A DNA stretch of 64,000 nucleotides, taken from the NCBI GenBank assembly GCA_964391805.1, contig CAYMNK010000001.1:1-64000 (forward strand), written 5' to 3'. Shown here piece after piece: positions 40,989 to 50,998 of the stretch; positions within the stretch are counted from its first letter, which is position 1; the number at the start of each line of letters is the position of its first letter. The notes beneath the pieces were generated by a model. That model did no database searches. It saw only the letters and a list, made by a program, of their open reading frames with translations, and was not told where the DNA came from. The position numbers and the translations under genes were made by a program. The stretch comes from RUG14300 sp964391805. Its GTDB lineage: Bacteria > Bacillota > Clostridia > Christensenellales > CAG-1252.

Positions 40989-42875
40989 ATGATATCAAAA
41001 ACTATCTTTACCAAAAGGTTATTCACAAGCTTGCTTGTGATAATCTTTTTTTTATGCGCAATTTTAGGTAAATTAATTTACATTCAGATTATCGACGGTG
41101 ACGAATTGCAGGCAAAAGCATTAGACCAATGGACGAGAGATATTCCTCTAAAAGCGGAACGTGGGTATATTTACGATACTAATGGAGATGTATTGGTAGG
41201 AACAAGTACAAGTTACACTCTTTATGTAAGGCCAGTAAATGTAGAGGATAAAGAGTATCTGGCTAACATTGTTTCACAAGCAACAGGGATATCACGGGAT
41301 AGAATATTGGAAAAGTTAAATGTAAAGGGACAATCAGAGATAACTCTTTGTAGGAAAATTACAAAAGAGTGTAAAAATCAAATCATTGAAAGCGGTGTAA
41401 AAGGCGTATATTTTTCCAAAGATATTGAAAGATACTATCCTTACGGAGATTTTGCATCGGCTTTAATCGGATTTTGCAATATAGATACTGAAGGACAGAG
41501 CGGTCTTGAATTGTATTATGATGATTATCTAAAAGGCATTGATGGAGAACTGTTAACCGAGACCGATATAGTCGGTAGGGAACTTACCGATAATATATAC
41601 TATTTACCGTCGGTTGACGGATTCAATTTATCGTTGACAATCGATAGAACTATTCAATCGATTGTCGAAGGTGTATTACAAAAAGCGTATTCGAAATATG
41701 AGCCTAAATCCGTTTCATGCTTGGTTATGAATGTACAAACCGGCGGTATAACGGCGATTTCCCAAAAGCCTTCATTTGATTTAAATAATATTGATAGAAC
41801 GGATACCGAGAATTTATTTAAAATGTCTAAACTTAGTGCAATAAGCGATGTTTTTGAAACAGGGTCGGTGTTTAAGATTATCACGATAGCTGCAGCGATT
41901 GAGGAAGGCGTTGTTAGTGAGAATGAAAGATTTTATTGTTCCGGTTCGCGAATTGTCGACGGTAAAAAAATAAGATGTTGGAAAACGCGAGGACACGGAA
42001 GTCAAACCTTCGCAGAAGGCGTAGAAAACAGTTGTAATTGTGTATTTATGGACCTTGCTTTGAGATTGGGAGCCGAAAAAATGTATTCATACTATGAAAA
42101 GTTTAATTTGACATCCAAAACAGGAATAGATTTTTCCGGAGAGGGAAGCGGTTTATTGATTCCGTTATCGTCTGTCAAAAATGTAGACCTCGCAAGAATG
42201 GGTTTTGGTCAAGCAATAGCGGTCACGCCTATCGGATTGGTCTCCGCAGTAAGTGCAATTATCGGTGGCGGTGTTTACAAAGTTCCATATATACTCGATA
42301 AAACAACCGATTATCAGGGTAATCTTGTGTACCATCGAATAGAAAATAGTCAGAATCGTATAGTTAGCGAATCGACTAGTGAAATTGTTAGACGATTGTT
42401 GTTGGGAGTTGTTGATAACGGAAGCGGTAGATTAGCAGGAGTTAACGGATATGGTATTGGTGGAAAAACAGGCACGGCACAAAAATACAAGGACGGAACA
42501 ATTGATAGGGGAAAATATATATCTTCGTTTATTGGTTATTCTACATATGATAATCCTAAATATGTAGTTTATTTATATGTAGATGAGCCGAAAGGGTATT
42601 TATATTACGGTTCTCAAGTTGCAGCACCTTTGGTTGGAGAAATATTCGAAGGAATATTCAACTATGAAAACACTCCTCAGGAAAGAACAAAAAGCGAAGT
42701 TAACGAAATATCGATGCCTGATTTTACAGGAATGACTTATGAGCAGGCAAAGTTATTATCAACTAAAACAGGACTATATTTAGAAGTTGACGGAGAAGGA
42801 ATTGTTGTAAGTCAATTCCCTTATGCAGGTACTCTTTGTAATGATAAATCGGTTGTCTTTTTGGAGTTTGAATAA
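40989..42875 (+). CDS. Penicillin-binding protein 2 / SpoVD type transpeptidase
   Basis: The 628-residue protein has an N-terminal membrane anchor (residues 10-35), a dimerisation region starting with LKAERGYIYDTNGDVL, and a transpeptidase domain. Active-site motifs are SVFK (Ser near residue 293), SCN in VENSCNCVF, and KTGTAQ near residue 493. The C-terminal 60 residues form one PASTA domain (ISMPDFTGMTYEQAKLL). SpoVD and PBP2b both fit; the PASTA tail and the sporulating context favour SpoVD, which makes the cortex, but it may be the sole FtsI of this cluster. Confidence 0.9.
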   Translation: MISKTIFTKRLFTSLLVIIFFLCAILGKLIYIQIIDGDELQAKALDQWTRDIPLKAERGYIYDTNGDVLVGTSTSYTLYVRPVNVEDKEYLANIVSQATGISRDRILEKLNVKGQSEITLCRKITKECKNQIIESGVKGVYFSKDIERYYPYGDFASALIGFCNIDTEGQSGLELYYDDYLKGIDGELLTETDIVGRELTDNIYYLPSVDGFNLSLTIDRTIQSIVEGVLQKAYSKYEPKSVSCLVMNVQTGGITAISQKPSFDLNNIDRTDTENLFKMSKLSAISDVFETGSVFKIITIAAAIEEGVVSENERFYCSGSRIVDGKKIRCWKTRGHGSQTFAEGVENSCNCVFMDLALRLGAEKMYSYYEKFNLTSKTGIDFSGEGSGLLIPLSSVKNVDLARMGFGQAIAVTPIGLVSAVSAIIGGGVYKVPYILDKTTDYQGNLVYHRIENSQNRIVSESTSEIVRRLLLGVVDNGSGRLAGVNGYGIGGKTGTAQKYKDGTIDRGKYISSFIGYSTYDNPKYVVYLYVDEPKGYLYYGSQVAAPLVGEIFEGIFNYENTPQERTKSEVNEISMPDFTGMTYEQAKLLSTKTGLYLEVDGEGIVVSQFPYAGTLCNDKSVVFLEFE

Positions 42876-42976
42876 GAAAAATATATTTTTTGATACAAAA
42901 ATGACTGTTTTCGCCTAAGTATTGATTAAATAACCACCTATTGATACAATAATTAAAAAAAAGGTGGTTATGCAAT

Positions 42977-44398
42977 ATGAAACTTAGCGAAGTTACAAAA
43001 AGAATTGATTCAAAACTAATTGGCAAAGATGTCGATTTTTATGGAATATCCATAGATAGCAGAGTTGAACAAAAAGGTAAAATATTTATATGCCTTGACG
43101 GAAAAAAGCATAATTCCCAAGATTACGCAGTAGAGGCAGTAAGAAACGGAGCGGTAGCGTGTGTTAGCAGTAAGCCATTAAATATAGGTGTCCCCGAATT
43201 GATTGTTCGAGATACTCGAGTGGCCTATTCAAATATAGCGTCCATATTTTATCATGAACCGCAAAAAAAGATGAAGTTAATTGCAGTTACGGGTACTAAC
43301 GGCAAAACTACGACTGCATATTTATTGAAAAAAGTTTTTGATAAAGCAGGACGACGTGCGGGATATATAGGTACATTGTTCGTTGAGTATGCAAATATTA
43401 AAGAAGATTCTACATTAACAACACCCGATCCCGAAAAACTTTATGAATTGTTGGACAAAATGGTAAAACATAAAATTAAATATGTTTTTATGGAAGCAAG
43501 CGCACACGCCTTATATTTGAGAAAACTCGATTGTATATGCTTTGATGTTTCTATTCTTACCAATATTTCGAGAGACCATCTTGATTATTTCGGAGAAATG
43601 TCGAATTATATAAATGCAAAGAAAAGCCTTTTTTCAGAGGGTAAAACCAATATGGGTATTATAAATGTCGATGATAAAGTAGGTTTTGATATACTGAAAA
43701 ATTCCGAAATTTCGACTATATCTTACGGATTATCGAATCCCGCCGATGTATTTGCCGTGGATGTTGAATACTCAAATGGTCTCAACTTTACCGTAAATAT
43801 GTATGATATAGTATTCGAGATATCAACATCATTGAAGGGTAGTTTTAATGTGTTCAATATACTTGCGGTCTGTGCTACAGCCGGTTATTACGGAATTGAA
43901 CCCGAAATGATAAAAGAAGCTATAAGAAATATCGATATACCTGGACGATTCAATGTATATGAGCGAAACGGTAAAAAGGCTGTTATTGACTACGCTCATA
44001 CACCGGACGGATTAAAAAAAGTTTTGATTGCATCTCTTGATTTAACGCTCGGGAACGTAATAACGGTTTTTGGTTGCGGTGGCGATCGCGATACCGGTAA
44101 AAGGTCGGAAATGGGAATGGTCGCATCTGCATTGAGCGATTATGTGATTATAACAAACGACAATCCTCGTACCGAGAACGAATTATCAATAGCGCGACAA
44201 ATTGAGTCCGGAATTATGGATATGGAAAACTATGAGATCGTACTCGATAGGGAAGAGGCGATTAAACGTGCAATTTCGATATCATCTATCGGAGATGTCA
44301 TCGTTATTGCCGGCAAAGGCGCTGAAGAATATATGGAAATAAAAGGTGAAAAGAAAGCTTTCAGCGATCGTGAGATTGTAAAAAAATACTTAAAATGA
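42977..44398 (+). CDS. murE: UDP-MurNAc-tripeptide synthetase MurE
   Basis: The 473-residue ligase adds the third amino acid to UDP-MurNAc-L-Ala-D-Glu. Visible are ISIDSRVEQKGKIFICL, the ATP loop GTNGKTTTAYLL near residue 110, MEASAHAL, YAHTPDGL and the amino-acid selectivity motif DNPRTEN near residue 393. DNPR is diagnostic of meso-diaminopimelate addition, so the wall is mDAP type. Its stop overlaps mraY by four bases. Confidence 0.95.
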   Translation: MKLSEVTKRIDSKLIGKDVDFYGISIDSRVEQKGKIFICLDGKKHNSQDYAVEAVRNGAVACVSSKPLNIGVPELIVRDTRVAYSNIASIFYHEPQKKMKLIAVTGTNGKTTTAYLLKKVFDKAGRRAGYIGTLFVEYANIKEDSTLTTPDPEKLYELLDKMVKHKIKYVFMEASAHALYLRKLDCICFDVSILTNISRDHLDYFGEMSNYINAKKSLFSEGKTNMGIINVDDKVGFDILKNSEISTISYGLSNPADVFAVDVEYSNGLNFTVNMYDIVFEISTSLKGSFNVFNILAVCATAGYYGIEPEMIKEAIRNIDIPGRFNVYERNGKKAVIDYAHTPDGLKKVLIASLDLTLGNVITVFGCGGDRDTGKRSEMGMVASALSDYVIITNDNPRTENELSIARQIESGIMDMENYEIVLDREEAIKRAISISSIGDVIVIAGKGAEEYMEIKGEKKAFSDREIVKKYLK

Positions 44399-45372
44399 AT
44401 TGGTTAGTTATATTTATAGCATTGTTGCTATCATTCATATTGTCTGTACTTGGAATGCCTATAGTAATTTCGATAAATTCTAAGCTGAAGGTTGGACAAC
44501 CAATACTAAAATATGTGGAACAGCATAAAAATAAAAGCGGTACTCCGACTATGGGTGGATTAGGTTTTATTTTACCGTCATGTATCGTTGGTGCAATATT
44601 CAGTAGAGGCTTTAGTGTCGGTCGAATTGCCTCGATAGCCGTTATTTGTTATTGTTTACTCGGGTTTTTAGATGATTATCTTAAAGTTAAGCGTAAGAAT
44701 AATGCGGGATTGAGTCCAATGCAAAAAATAATAGGGCAGGTAGGCATTGCCGTTCTATTATCATATTACTGTTATAAAAACGATGCATCAAGATTGGTAT
44801 GTATACCTTTTACAAACCAGCGGATAGATTTTGGAATATGGATAATTCCGTTTGCGATATTTGTATTTTTAGCGGTTACAAATGCAGTAAATCTTACCGA
44901 CGGATTGGATGGATTGGCGGAAAATACATCGGTAGTATTTTTATTGTTTTTCTTTATCATAGTCGGTGTGGAAGTTTATCTCGGTAAATGCGATTATTCT
45001 TTATTAATATTTGTAATATCAATAATCGGCGGATGTTTAGGATTCGGTATCTATAATTCGAAACCTGCAAAAATTTTCATGGGCGATACAGGTTCTCTTG
45101 CACTCGGAGGGGCGGTTGCATCTGTCGCTTGTTTTAGCGGAAATTACTTAATTATACCGATTATAGGCATAATGTTTGTCGTGTCGTGCATATCCGTAAT
45201 TATACAGGTTATAGTTTATAAAATAAACGGAAAAAGGGTATTTAGGATGGCACCTTTTCATCATCATCTCGAAAAAACAGGATGGAGTGAACAACAAATT
45301 GTCTCCTTATACGGAGCAGTTACCGCAATATTCGGGGCATTAGGAGTGCTTTCAAAAATATATCCTCTATAA
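44395..45372 (+). CDS. mraY: Phospho-MurNAc-pentapeptide transferase MraY
   Basis: This 325-residue membrane protein has about ten helices and makes lipid I. Conserved loops are present: GTPTMGGLGF, DDYLKVKRKNNAGLSPMQK near residue 91, NAVNLTDGLDGLA near residue 164, MGDTGSLALGG and the HHH motif PFHHHLEKTGWSE near residue 283. murF, usually just upstream, is missing. Confidence 0.95.
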   Translation: MNWLVIFIALLLSFILSVLGMPIVISINSKLKVGQPILKYVEQHKNKSGTPTMGGLGFILPSCIVGAIFSRGFSVGRIASIAVICYCLLGFLDDYLKVKRKNNAGLSPMQKIIGQVGIAVLLSYYCYKNDASRLVCIPFTNQRIDFGIWIIPFAIFVFLAVTNAVNLTDGLDGLAENTSVVFLLFFFIIVGVEVYLGKCDYSLLIFVISIIGGCLGFGIYNSKPAKIFMGDTGSLALGGAVASVACFSGNYLIIPIIGIMFVVSCISVIIQVIVYKINGKRVFRMAPFHHHLEKTGWSEQQIVSLYGAVTAIFGALGVLSKIYPL

Positions 45373-45389
45373 CCTCTTTTGGAGGGTTA

Positions 45390-46640
45390 ATGCTGAATAA
45401 TAAAAAGATTCTTATTGTGGGTAATAAGTTAAGCGGGACTTCGGCTTATGTTTTTGCTCTAAACTCAGGCGCCAAACCTGAGTTTTATACGGATGATATG
45501 GTTATTAAGAGAAACTCATTCGATTTTGCAGTAATTAGTCCGGGCGTATCCAAACACTCGATAGTGTATTATAAGATAAAAGCACAAGGAATACCGATAT
45601 TGTCCGAACTTGATTTTGCATATCTAAACACGCTTTTTAATTCGATATCGGTTACGGGCACTAACGGAAAAACTACGGTAGTAAATATGGTAAGCGGATT
45701 ATTAGAGGTCGCAGGAATCTCATCCGAAAAGGTCGGAAATATCGGTATACCGTTTTCTTCTTTGAGCGATAACACGTTAAGAATAGCTGAATTGAGTTCT
45801 TTTATGCTCGAGCAGTCTCGGTATTTTAGAACCGATTATTCTTGTATTACAAATATTACTGTTGATCATTTGGATTATCACTTAACACGTGAAAACTACA
45901 AAAAAGCAAAACTGAAACTCATTTCATTTACAAAGAAGGGAATATGTTTTGATCCGTCTATTATAGATTCGAGTGTTATACCGAATAGATTACAAAGAAT
46001 TACATATTCAATCGGGAAAAATACAGACATTTACTTAGATAATAGTTGGATTTGCTATCGGGAAAAGTGTAAAAGTATTAAAATAATCGATATAAGGGAT
46101 ATGCAATTAGTCGGCACTCATAATATTGAGAATTCAATGTCGGCATTAGGTTTATGTATACTTTCAAACGGATATAGTGTTAATTATGCCAATTTTTTAT
46201 CTCGATACAAGGGTGAAGAATACCGTAATGAATTTGTAGGTGTAATCAATTCTCATAGAGTATATAATGACTCAAAGGGAACAAATGTTTCTTCGGTAAT
46301 CGCATCATATAAAACAATGAAGGGCACTACGGCATTGATTTTAGGCGGATACGATAAAGGCGAAAGTTATTGCCCGCTTTTTAATATAATAAAAAGCGGT
46401 GATCGTATCTATTCACAAGGTGATAACGGACTATCGATTAGTGATGAGGCGAGTAGGGCGAATATTAGTAATACCTATTGTAAAACACTCGAAGAAGCGA
46501 TAGTAAAAGCATTGATTTGCGGTTGTGACAATGTGTTGTTCTCACCCGGGACATCGAGTTTCGATAGATTTACATCATACGAACAACGAGGACAATATTT
46601 TGATAATTATGTTAAAGAATTTGCGAAAAAAAATTTCTAA
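45390..46640 (+). CDS. murD: UDP-MurNAc-alanine:D-glutamate ligase MurD
   Basis: The 416-residue ligase adds D-Glu. The ATP loop SVTGTNGKTTVVN lies near residue 88, with ELSSFMLEQ, NITVDHLDYH and NDSKGTNVSSV following. The N-terminal Rossmann part is present but short (family members are usually 440-460). GGAGGG precedes the ATG. The FtsW start lies inside its 3' end (32-bp overlap). Confidence 0.92.
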   Translation: MLNNKKILIVGNKLSGTSAYVFALNSGAKPEFYTDDMVIKRNSFDFAVISPGVSKHSIVYYKIKAQGIPILSELDFAYLNTLFNSISVTGTNGKTTVVNMVSGLLEVAGISSEKVGNIGIPFSSLSDNTLRIAELSSFMLEQSRYFRTDYSCITNITVDHLDYHLTRENYKKAKLKLISFTKKGICFDPSIIDSSVIPNRLQRITYSIGKNTDIYLDNSWICYREKCKSIKIIDIRDMQLVGTHNIENSMSALGLCILSNGYSVNYANFLSRYKGEEYRNEFVGVINSHRVYNDSKGTNVSSVIASYKTMKGTTALILGGYDKGESYCPLFNIIKSGDRIYSQGDNGLSISDEASRANISNTYCKTLEEAIVKALICGCDNVLFSPGTSSFDRFTSYEQRGQYFDNYVKEFAKKNF

Positions 46641-47763
46641 AAGCGGTGTACTTTTATTAATTTTAGTGACATCGTTGTGTTTATTTTCACTAATAATGCT
46701 TTTTAGTGCGAGTTATTATAGTGCGGAGAAAAATTTCGGCGATAAATACTATTTTGTTAAAAAACAGTCGATTGCCTTGATATTAGGTTTCGTGATAATG
46801 ATAATACTATCTTTTATTGATACCGAGACAATTAATAAGATAAGGATACCACTTTTGATAGTATCGTTTGTTTTGTTAGGGATAATCTTTATTCCCGGTG
46901 TAGGGATAGAAAGTTATGGTGCGAAACGATGGATCAATTTAGGCATAACGACGATGCAACCGTCGGAAATCGCAAAATTCGGTTTGATTATTTATTCGGC
47001 TGGATTTATGCAAACGAGGAATATGGATAACTTTAGAAATTGCATTCCAATTTTATTGATTGGCGGTACAATGTGCGTATTACTTATTCTCGAACCAAAT
47101 ATGAGTGTAACAATTCTAATAGCAACGCTCATGGTTTTGATGTTATTTATCGGTGGTGCAAATTATAAACTTTTTTTATTTTTACTAATTCCTATGATTG
47201 CGTTGTTTGTGTTATTGATAGTAGTAGAACCCTATCGACTTCAGCGGTTAATGGCTTTTATCGATCCATGGGCAAATCCCCAAGGCGAGGGTTATCAATT
47301 GATACAATCGTATTATGCATTAGGTTCGGGTGAATTCTTTGGCGTTGGGTTATTTCGAAGTAGACAAAAATACATGTTTTTGCCGTTTGCCGAATCTGAT
47401 TTTATTTTTTCGGTTGTCGGTGAAGAACTCGGATTTGTAGGCGCCGTGCTTATAATCGGTGTATATGCATCGATTGTATTTTTGGGAATAACGATATCTA
47501 AACATGCAAATGATAGATTCGATGCATTGTTATCTTGTGGCATTAGTATGATTATTGCAATACAGTCGGGATTGAATTTAGCGGTGGTTAGCGGTGTTAT
47601 TCCGCCTACAGGTATTCCGCTCCCATTTATGAGTTACGGTGGCAGTTCGTTAGTCTGTTTTATGTCAAGTATCGGCATTCTTTTATCGATAGATCGTAAA
47701 ACTCAAGTCGGGAAAATAGAAATTATAAAACCATTGTTTAAAGTGAGAAGGTATGGGCGATAG
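46609..47763 (+). CDS. ftsW: Lipid II polymerase FtsW
   Basis: The 384-residue SEDS protein has ten hydrophobic segments and the conserved GAKRWINLG (near residue 103), MQPSEIAK, QPQGEGYQ-like NPQGEGYQL and the C-terminal GIPLPFMSYGGSSLV. It works with the penicillin-binding protein at the septum. A frame extends upstream to 46525, but that part is a shadow of murD; ATG 46609 matches the family's short N-terminus, though its ribosome binding site is weak (GAGGAC about 16 bases ahead). Confidence 0.93.
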   Translation: MLKNLRKKISKSGVLLLILVTSLCLFSLIMLFSASYYSAEKNFGDKYYFVKKQSIALILGFVIMIILSFIDTETINKIRIPLLIVSFVLLGIIFIPGVGIESYGAKRWINLGITTMQPSEIAKFGLIIYSAGFMQTRNMDNFRNCIPILLIGGTMCVLLILEPNMSVTILIATLMVLMLFIGGANYKLFLFLLIPMIALFVLLIVVEPYRLQRLMAFIDPWANPQGEGYQLIQSYYALGSGEFFGVGLFRSRQKYMFLPFAESDFIFSVVGEELGFVGAVLIIGVYASIVFLGITISKHANDRFDALLSCGISMIIAIQSGLNLAVVSGVIPPTGIPLPFMSYGGSSLVCFMSSIGILLSIDRKTQVGKIEIIKPLFKVRRYGR

Positions 47764-49018
47764 TCTTTTAGTAAAAGGGAAAATAAAAATAACGGGTGAA
47801 ATAAAGGTTCAAGGAAGTAAAAACTGTGCCCTTCCGCTCATCGCAAGTGCTATTGCTTTAGGTGGAAATCGGGTGTTAGAAAATATCCCGAGAATTACCG
47901 ATGTATTAGATTTATTAGATATTTTTACTTGTTATAATGTTCGGTATAAGTTTGTTGAAAACAAACTTGAAATAGATAGTAGCGATTTATCATTTCCGTT
48001 AGATAGTAACGAAGTTATGATCGGTGATAAGACAAGAAAAATACGATCCTCGATGTATCTTATCGGTGCCTTATTGAATAGATTGAAATATCTTCGTTTA
48101 TATAAACCTGGCGGATGTAAACTTGGGGTTAGAGCCTTAGATATCCATTTTGCAACCATAGAACGACTTGGCGGAAGGATAATCGAACGAGATGATCATT
48201 ATGATTTGTCGATAGGAAGAGTTGACGGCGGAATTATCAAATTACGATATCCGTCTTTCGGAGCAACTATTAATTCGATTTTATTATCGTGTTTTACTGA
48301 AAAGAATGTGTTAATCGAAAACGTTGCTTTAGAACCCGAAATCGACGGAGTAATCGAATACTTAAATAAATCGGGTAGAAATATACATCGTAGGGGGAAA
48401 TGTATTTTAATAGGTCCATCCGACTTTGATAAAAAAGTTGACTATTATAATAGAGGGGACAGAATAGTTGTAGGAGATTTGCTTTTAGCAACCGCCGCGA
48501 CAGGTGGCGAAATTGCTATATATGGAGCAAATTCGGTTGAGAATAAAGCTTTAATTAGAAAATTATCAAAAAAGTCTTGCAATTTATATATAAAAAATGA
48601 TAAAATAATATATAATCCGAAAGAGTGTCTATCAGGGTTTATTTATACGGCTCCGTTTCCCGGATTTGCAACCGACCTACAAGCCCAGTTTGCGTGTTGT
48701 GCCGTGGCATCCGGTGGATATGCTGTAATTAAAGAAACGGTATATGATAGTCGGTATAGGTATGCCGAGGAGTTATCCAAGTTAGGCGCTAAAGTAAGAA
48801 TTATAGGTAATAATCTATTTATTGCAAAAAGTCAGCTTCATGCTTCGGAAATCGATATTCCTGACCTAAGAGGCGGAGCAGGGTTGATAATTACGGCAAT
48901 GAGTATTAACGGATATATTAAGATTAATAACCTTCACATCGTCGAAAGAGGATATGAAGATATTATAAAAATGTACAACAGTTTAGGCGGAGAGTTAATA
49001 AGAACTGATGAAAGGTAA
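47753..49018 (+). CDS. murA: UDP-GlcNAc enolpyruvyl transferase MurA
   Basis: The 421-residue enzyme performs the first committed step of peptidoglycan synthesis. It has VQGSKNCALPL (the Lys-Asn pair near residues 23-24) and the active-site Cys in GGCKLGVRALDIHF near residue 121, so it should be fosfomycin-sensitive. It has the paired alpha/beta-domain architecture (six repeats). It lies between ftsW and ftsQ, overlapping both by a few bases. Confidence 0.92.
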   Translation: MGDSLLVKGKIKITGEIKVQGSKNCALPLIASAIALGGNRVLENIPRITDVLDLLDIFTCYNVRYKFVENKLEIDSSDLSFPLDSNEVMIGDKTRKIRSSMYLIGALLNRLKYLRLYKPGGCKLGVRALDIHFATIERLGGRIIERDDHYDLSIGRVDGGIIKLRYPSFGATINSILLSCFTEKNVLIENVALEPEIDGVIEYLNKSGRNIHRRGKCILIGPSDFDKKVDYYNRGDRIVVGDLLLATAATGGEIAIYGANSVENKALIRKLSKKSCNLYIKNDKIIYNPKECLSGFIYTAPFPGFATDLQAQFACCAVASGGYAVIKETVYDSRYRYAEELSKLGAKVRIIGNNLFIAKSQLHASEIDIPDLRGGAGLIITAMSINGYIKINNLHIVERGYEDIIKMYNSLGGELIRTDER

Positions 49019-49811
49019 TGCAAGAATAATCGTATTCGTTGGAATCGTCTTGTTTATTATAATGATCATCTTGCTAAACATGACGGTGTTTACCGTCAAA
49101 GAGGTCACTGTATTAAATAAAGTCGAGTCGCAAGAAATCGTTGTAGAATCGATTATTGCAAGCTCCGATATTCATATCGGGACTAATATTTTTGCCATAT
49201 CCGAAAAGAAAACTAAGGAACTTATTGAGGCTTCGCACTCCTATTTAAGAGTTGACGACATCGAAAGATTTTTCCCGAATAAGGTAGTAATTCATGTTTC
49301 GGTTAGAACCCCCTATATGGCAATTAAAGTTGCGGGAACAGATATGTATGCGCTCGTGGACGGATCTTTAAAAATACTCGATATAGTTGAGGCTACCAAT
49401 TCGATATATGCTCCTTGTACTAAGGTGTATGGTATAGAGGTTTCCAATCCTATGAAAGGTAATAAGTTAAATATCGATAACACTTATAATGCTAAACTTG
49501 CCACTATAGCGAATGTTGCCGAAAAAGAAAATCTCGACGGTAGTGCATTCTTACATTTCTTTGAATCGATTACCTTTGACGGCGATAACGATGTTGTAAA
49601 CATTAAATTAGGGAGTGGTGTGACGATTTGTCTAAAAGGTAGTTCCTATTACGAAGAGAAATTCCGCTATGCGTTGACGGCATATAGACTATACGGAGAA
49701 CAATCTACTCAAAGAGAAGAAGGATATATATATCATAATTTCCAAGAGAATTCATCTGAAAATGCTTGGATTTGGTCCGAAGAATATCCATATAACGATA
49801 ACGACGAATAG
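49008..49811 (+). CDS. divIB: Cell division protein FtsQ/DivIB
   Basis: The 267-residue protein has a short cytoplasmic tip, one membrane helix (residues 6-26) and a POTRA domain (VFTVKEVTVLNKVESQEI, then IHIGTNIFAISE). The FtsQ-type beta region follows (LRVDDIERFFPNKVVIHVSV). It links FtsB/FtsL at the septum. The Firmicutes version typically has a longer beta domain. It overlaps murA by 11 bp. Confidence 0.87.
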   Translation: MKGNARIIVFVGIVLFIIMIILLNMTVFTVKEVTVLNKVESQEIVVESIIASSDIHIGTNIFAISEKKTKELIEASHSYLRVDDIERFFPNKVVIHVSVRTPYMAIKVAGTDMYALVDGSLKILDIVEATNSIYAPCTKVYGIEVSNPMKGNKLNIDNTYNAKLATIANVAEKENLDGSAFLHFFESITFDGDNDVVNIKLGSGVTICLKGSSYYEEKFRYALTAYRLYGEQSTQREEGYIYHNFQENSSENAWIWSEEYPYNDNDE

Positions 49812-49864
49812 TTGTTTACATTCTTAAGAAAAAAGACTATTAAATACTTTAGTGAGGAAATGAC

Positions 49865-50980
49865 ATGGGCTTTAGGGATAAAGAAAGTGCGGTACTCGAT
49901 ATAGGGTCGGGCAATATGACATTAATGGTCGCCACCAAAACGATGGGCGACTATTGTCGTGTCACATTCGACCACCGTGTTTCGTATGATGGACTCAAGA
50001 ACGGTGAATTCGTCAATAACGATAGCGCAAGGAATGCCATTAAAAGGTTGTTTCAGCGTTTGAGAGAAAAGCATGGTAGAGTCAAAAAACTATATGTAGG
50101 AATTCCCGCCGAATTCTCGGTTTGCCGAGTTATCAACGCTAAACTTGATAGAATCAAGCATAAAAAGGTGGAACAAATAGATATCGATACCGTTGTCAAT
50201 TCATCCAATCCTTTTTATGGAGAATATGATAAACAACTCATTTGCGCTAATCCTATTTACTTTAATATCGATAATGATGATGAAAAGTATATCGATCCGA
50301 TAGGACAAGCTACCCAAGGACTCGAGGCTCATGTTTCCTATATTGCTTGTCAAAAAAGTATTATTCACTTACTAAAAGAGTGTGTTAGAGAAAACGGAGT
50401 AAGGGATGTAGTATTTCTATCATCTCCGATGTCGGAAGTATTGGGTTTATTTAATACATCGGCAAGGGACTTGGGCGTAGTGCTTGTCGATTGCGGATAT
50501 AAGAGCACATCGTTGATAGTTAATTCCTGCGACGGTATAGAGTATCTATTTAGTTTTTCGGTCGGTAGATACAATATAGCGGATTGGATGGCTCAGGGCT
50601 TAGGTATATCTTTTGATGAAGCCGAAAGTCTTTTAGAAAAGGTTGATTTATCCTTTATTCCAAACGAAGAAACATATTCCGTCAATTCTAACGGTGTACT
50701 TAAAACGTTCTTATGTAAGGATGTCAAGGAAATGACTGTAGAATGCGTTAGAATCGTTTGTTCTTACATTAATAAGTGCTTTGCATCGATTACCGATCCA
50801 AAGATAAAGAATAAAGACATTTATCTTACAGGAAGCGGACTCGATTTTAGAGGCATCGAATCATGTATGGCTAATTGGATAGGTAAACCGATTGTTAAAA
50901 TATATCCCACATTTGAATCGAACTACAAAAAAGCTTCGTATTCAAGGGTTATGGGATTGGTATATAGTGCGATTAAATAG
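49865..50980 (+). CDS. ftsA: Divergent FtsA actin-like cell division protein
   Basis: The 371-residue protein is an actin-fold ATPase with an SHS2-type 1C insert: AVLDIGSGNMTLMVA (phosphate 1), KLYVGIPAEF, GVVLVDCGYKSTSLIV (phosphate 2) and IYLTGSGLDFRGIE (adenosine). FtsA anchors FtsZ to the membrane. It is shorter than usual (400-430), and I do not see the C-terminal amphipathic membrane-targeting helix; the end is KKASYSRVMGLVYSAIK. Synteny directly before ftsZ supports the name. GAGG precedes the ATG. Confidence 0.82.
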   Translation: MGFRDKESAVLDIGSGNMTLMVATKTMGDYCRVTFDHRVSYDGLKNGEFVNNDSARNAIKRLFQRLREKHGRVKKLYVGIPAEFSVCRVINAKLDRIKHKKVEQIDIDTVVNSSNPFYGEYDKQLICANPIYFNIDNDDEKYIDPIGQATQGLEAHVSYIACQKSIIHLLKECVRENGVRDVVFLSSPMSEVLGLFNTSARDLGVVLVDCGYKSTSLIVNSCDGIEYLFSFSVGRYNIADWMAQGLGISFDEAESLLEKVDLSFIPNEETYSVNSNGVLKTFLCKDVKEMTVECVRIVCSYINKCFASITDPKIKNKDIYLTGSGLDFRGIESCMANWIGKPIVKIYPTFESNYKKASYSRVMGLVYSAIK

Positions 50981-50998
50981 CTTAGGGAGGCAAAAATT

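Noticed and set aside
46525..46608. Upstream extension of ftsW
   Set aside because: This segment is the 3' part of murD in another frame and lengthens FtsW beyond the family N-terminus.
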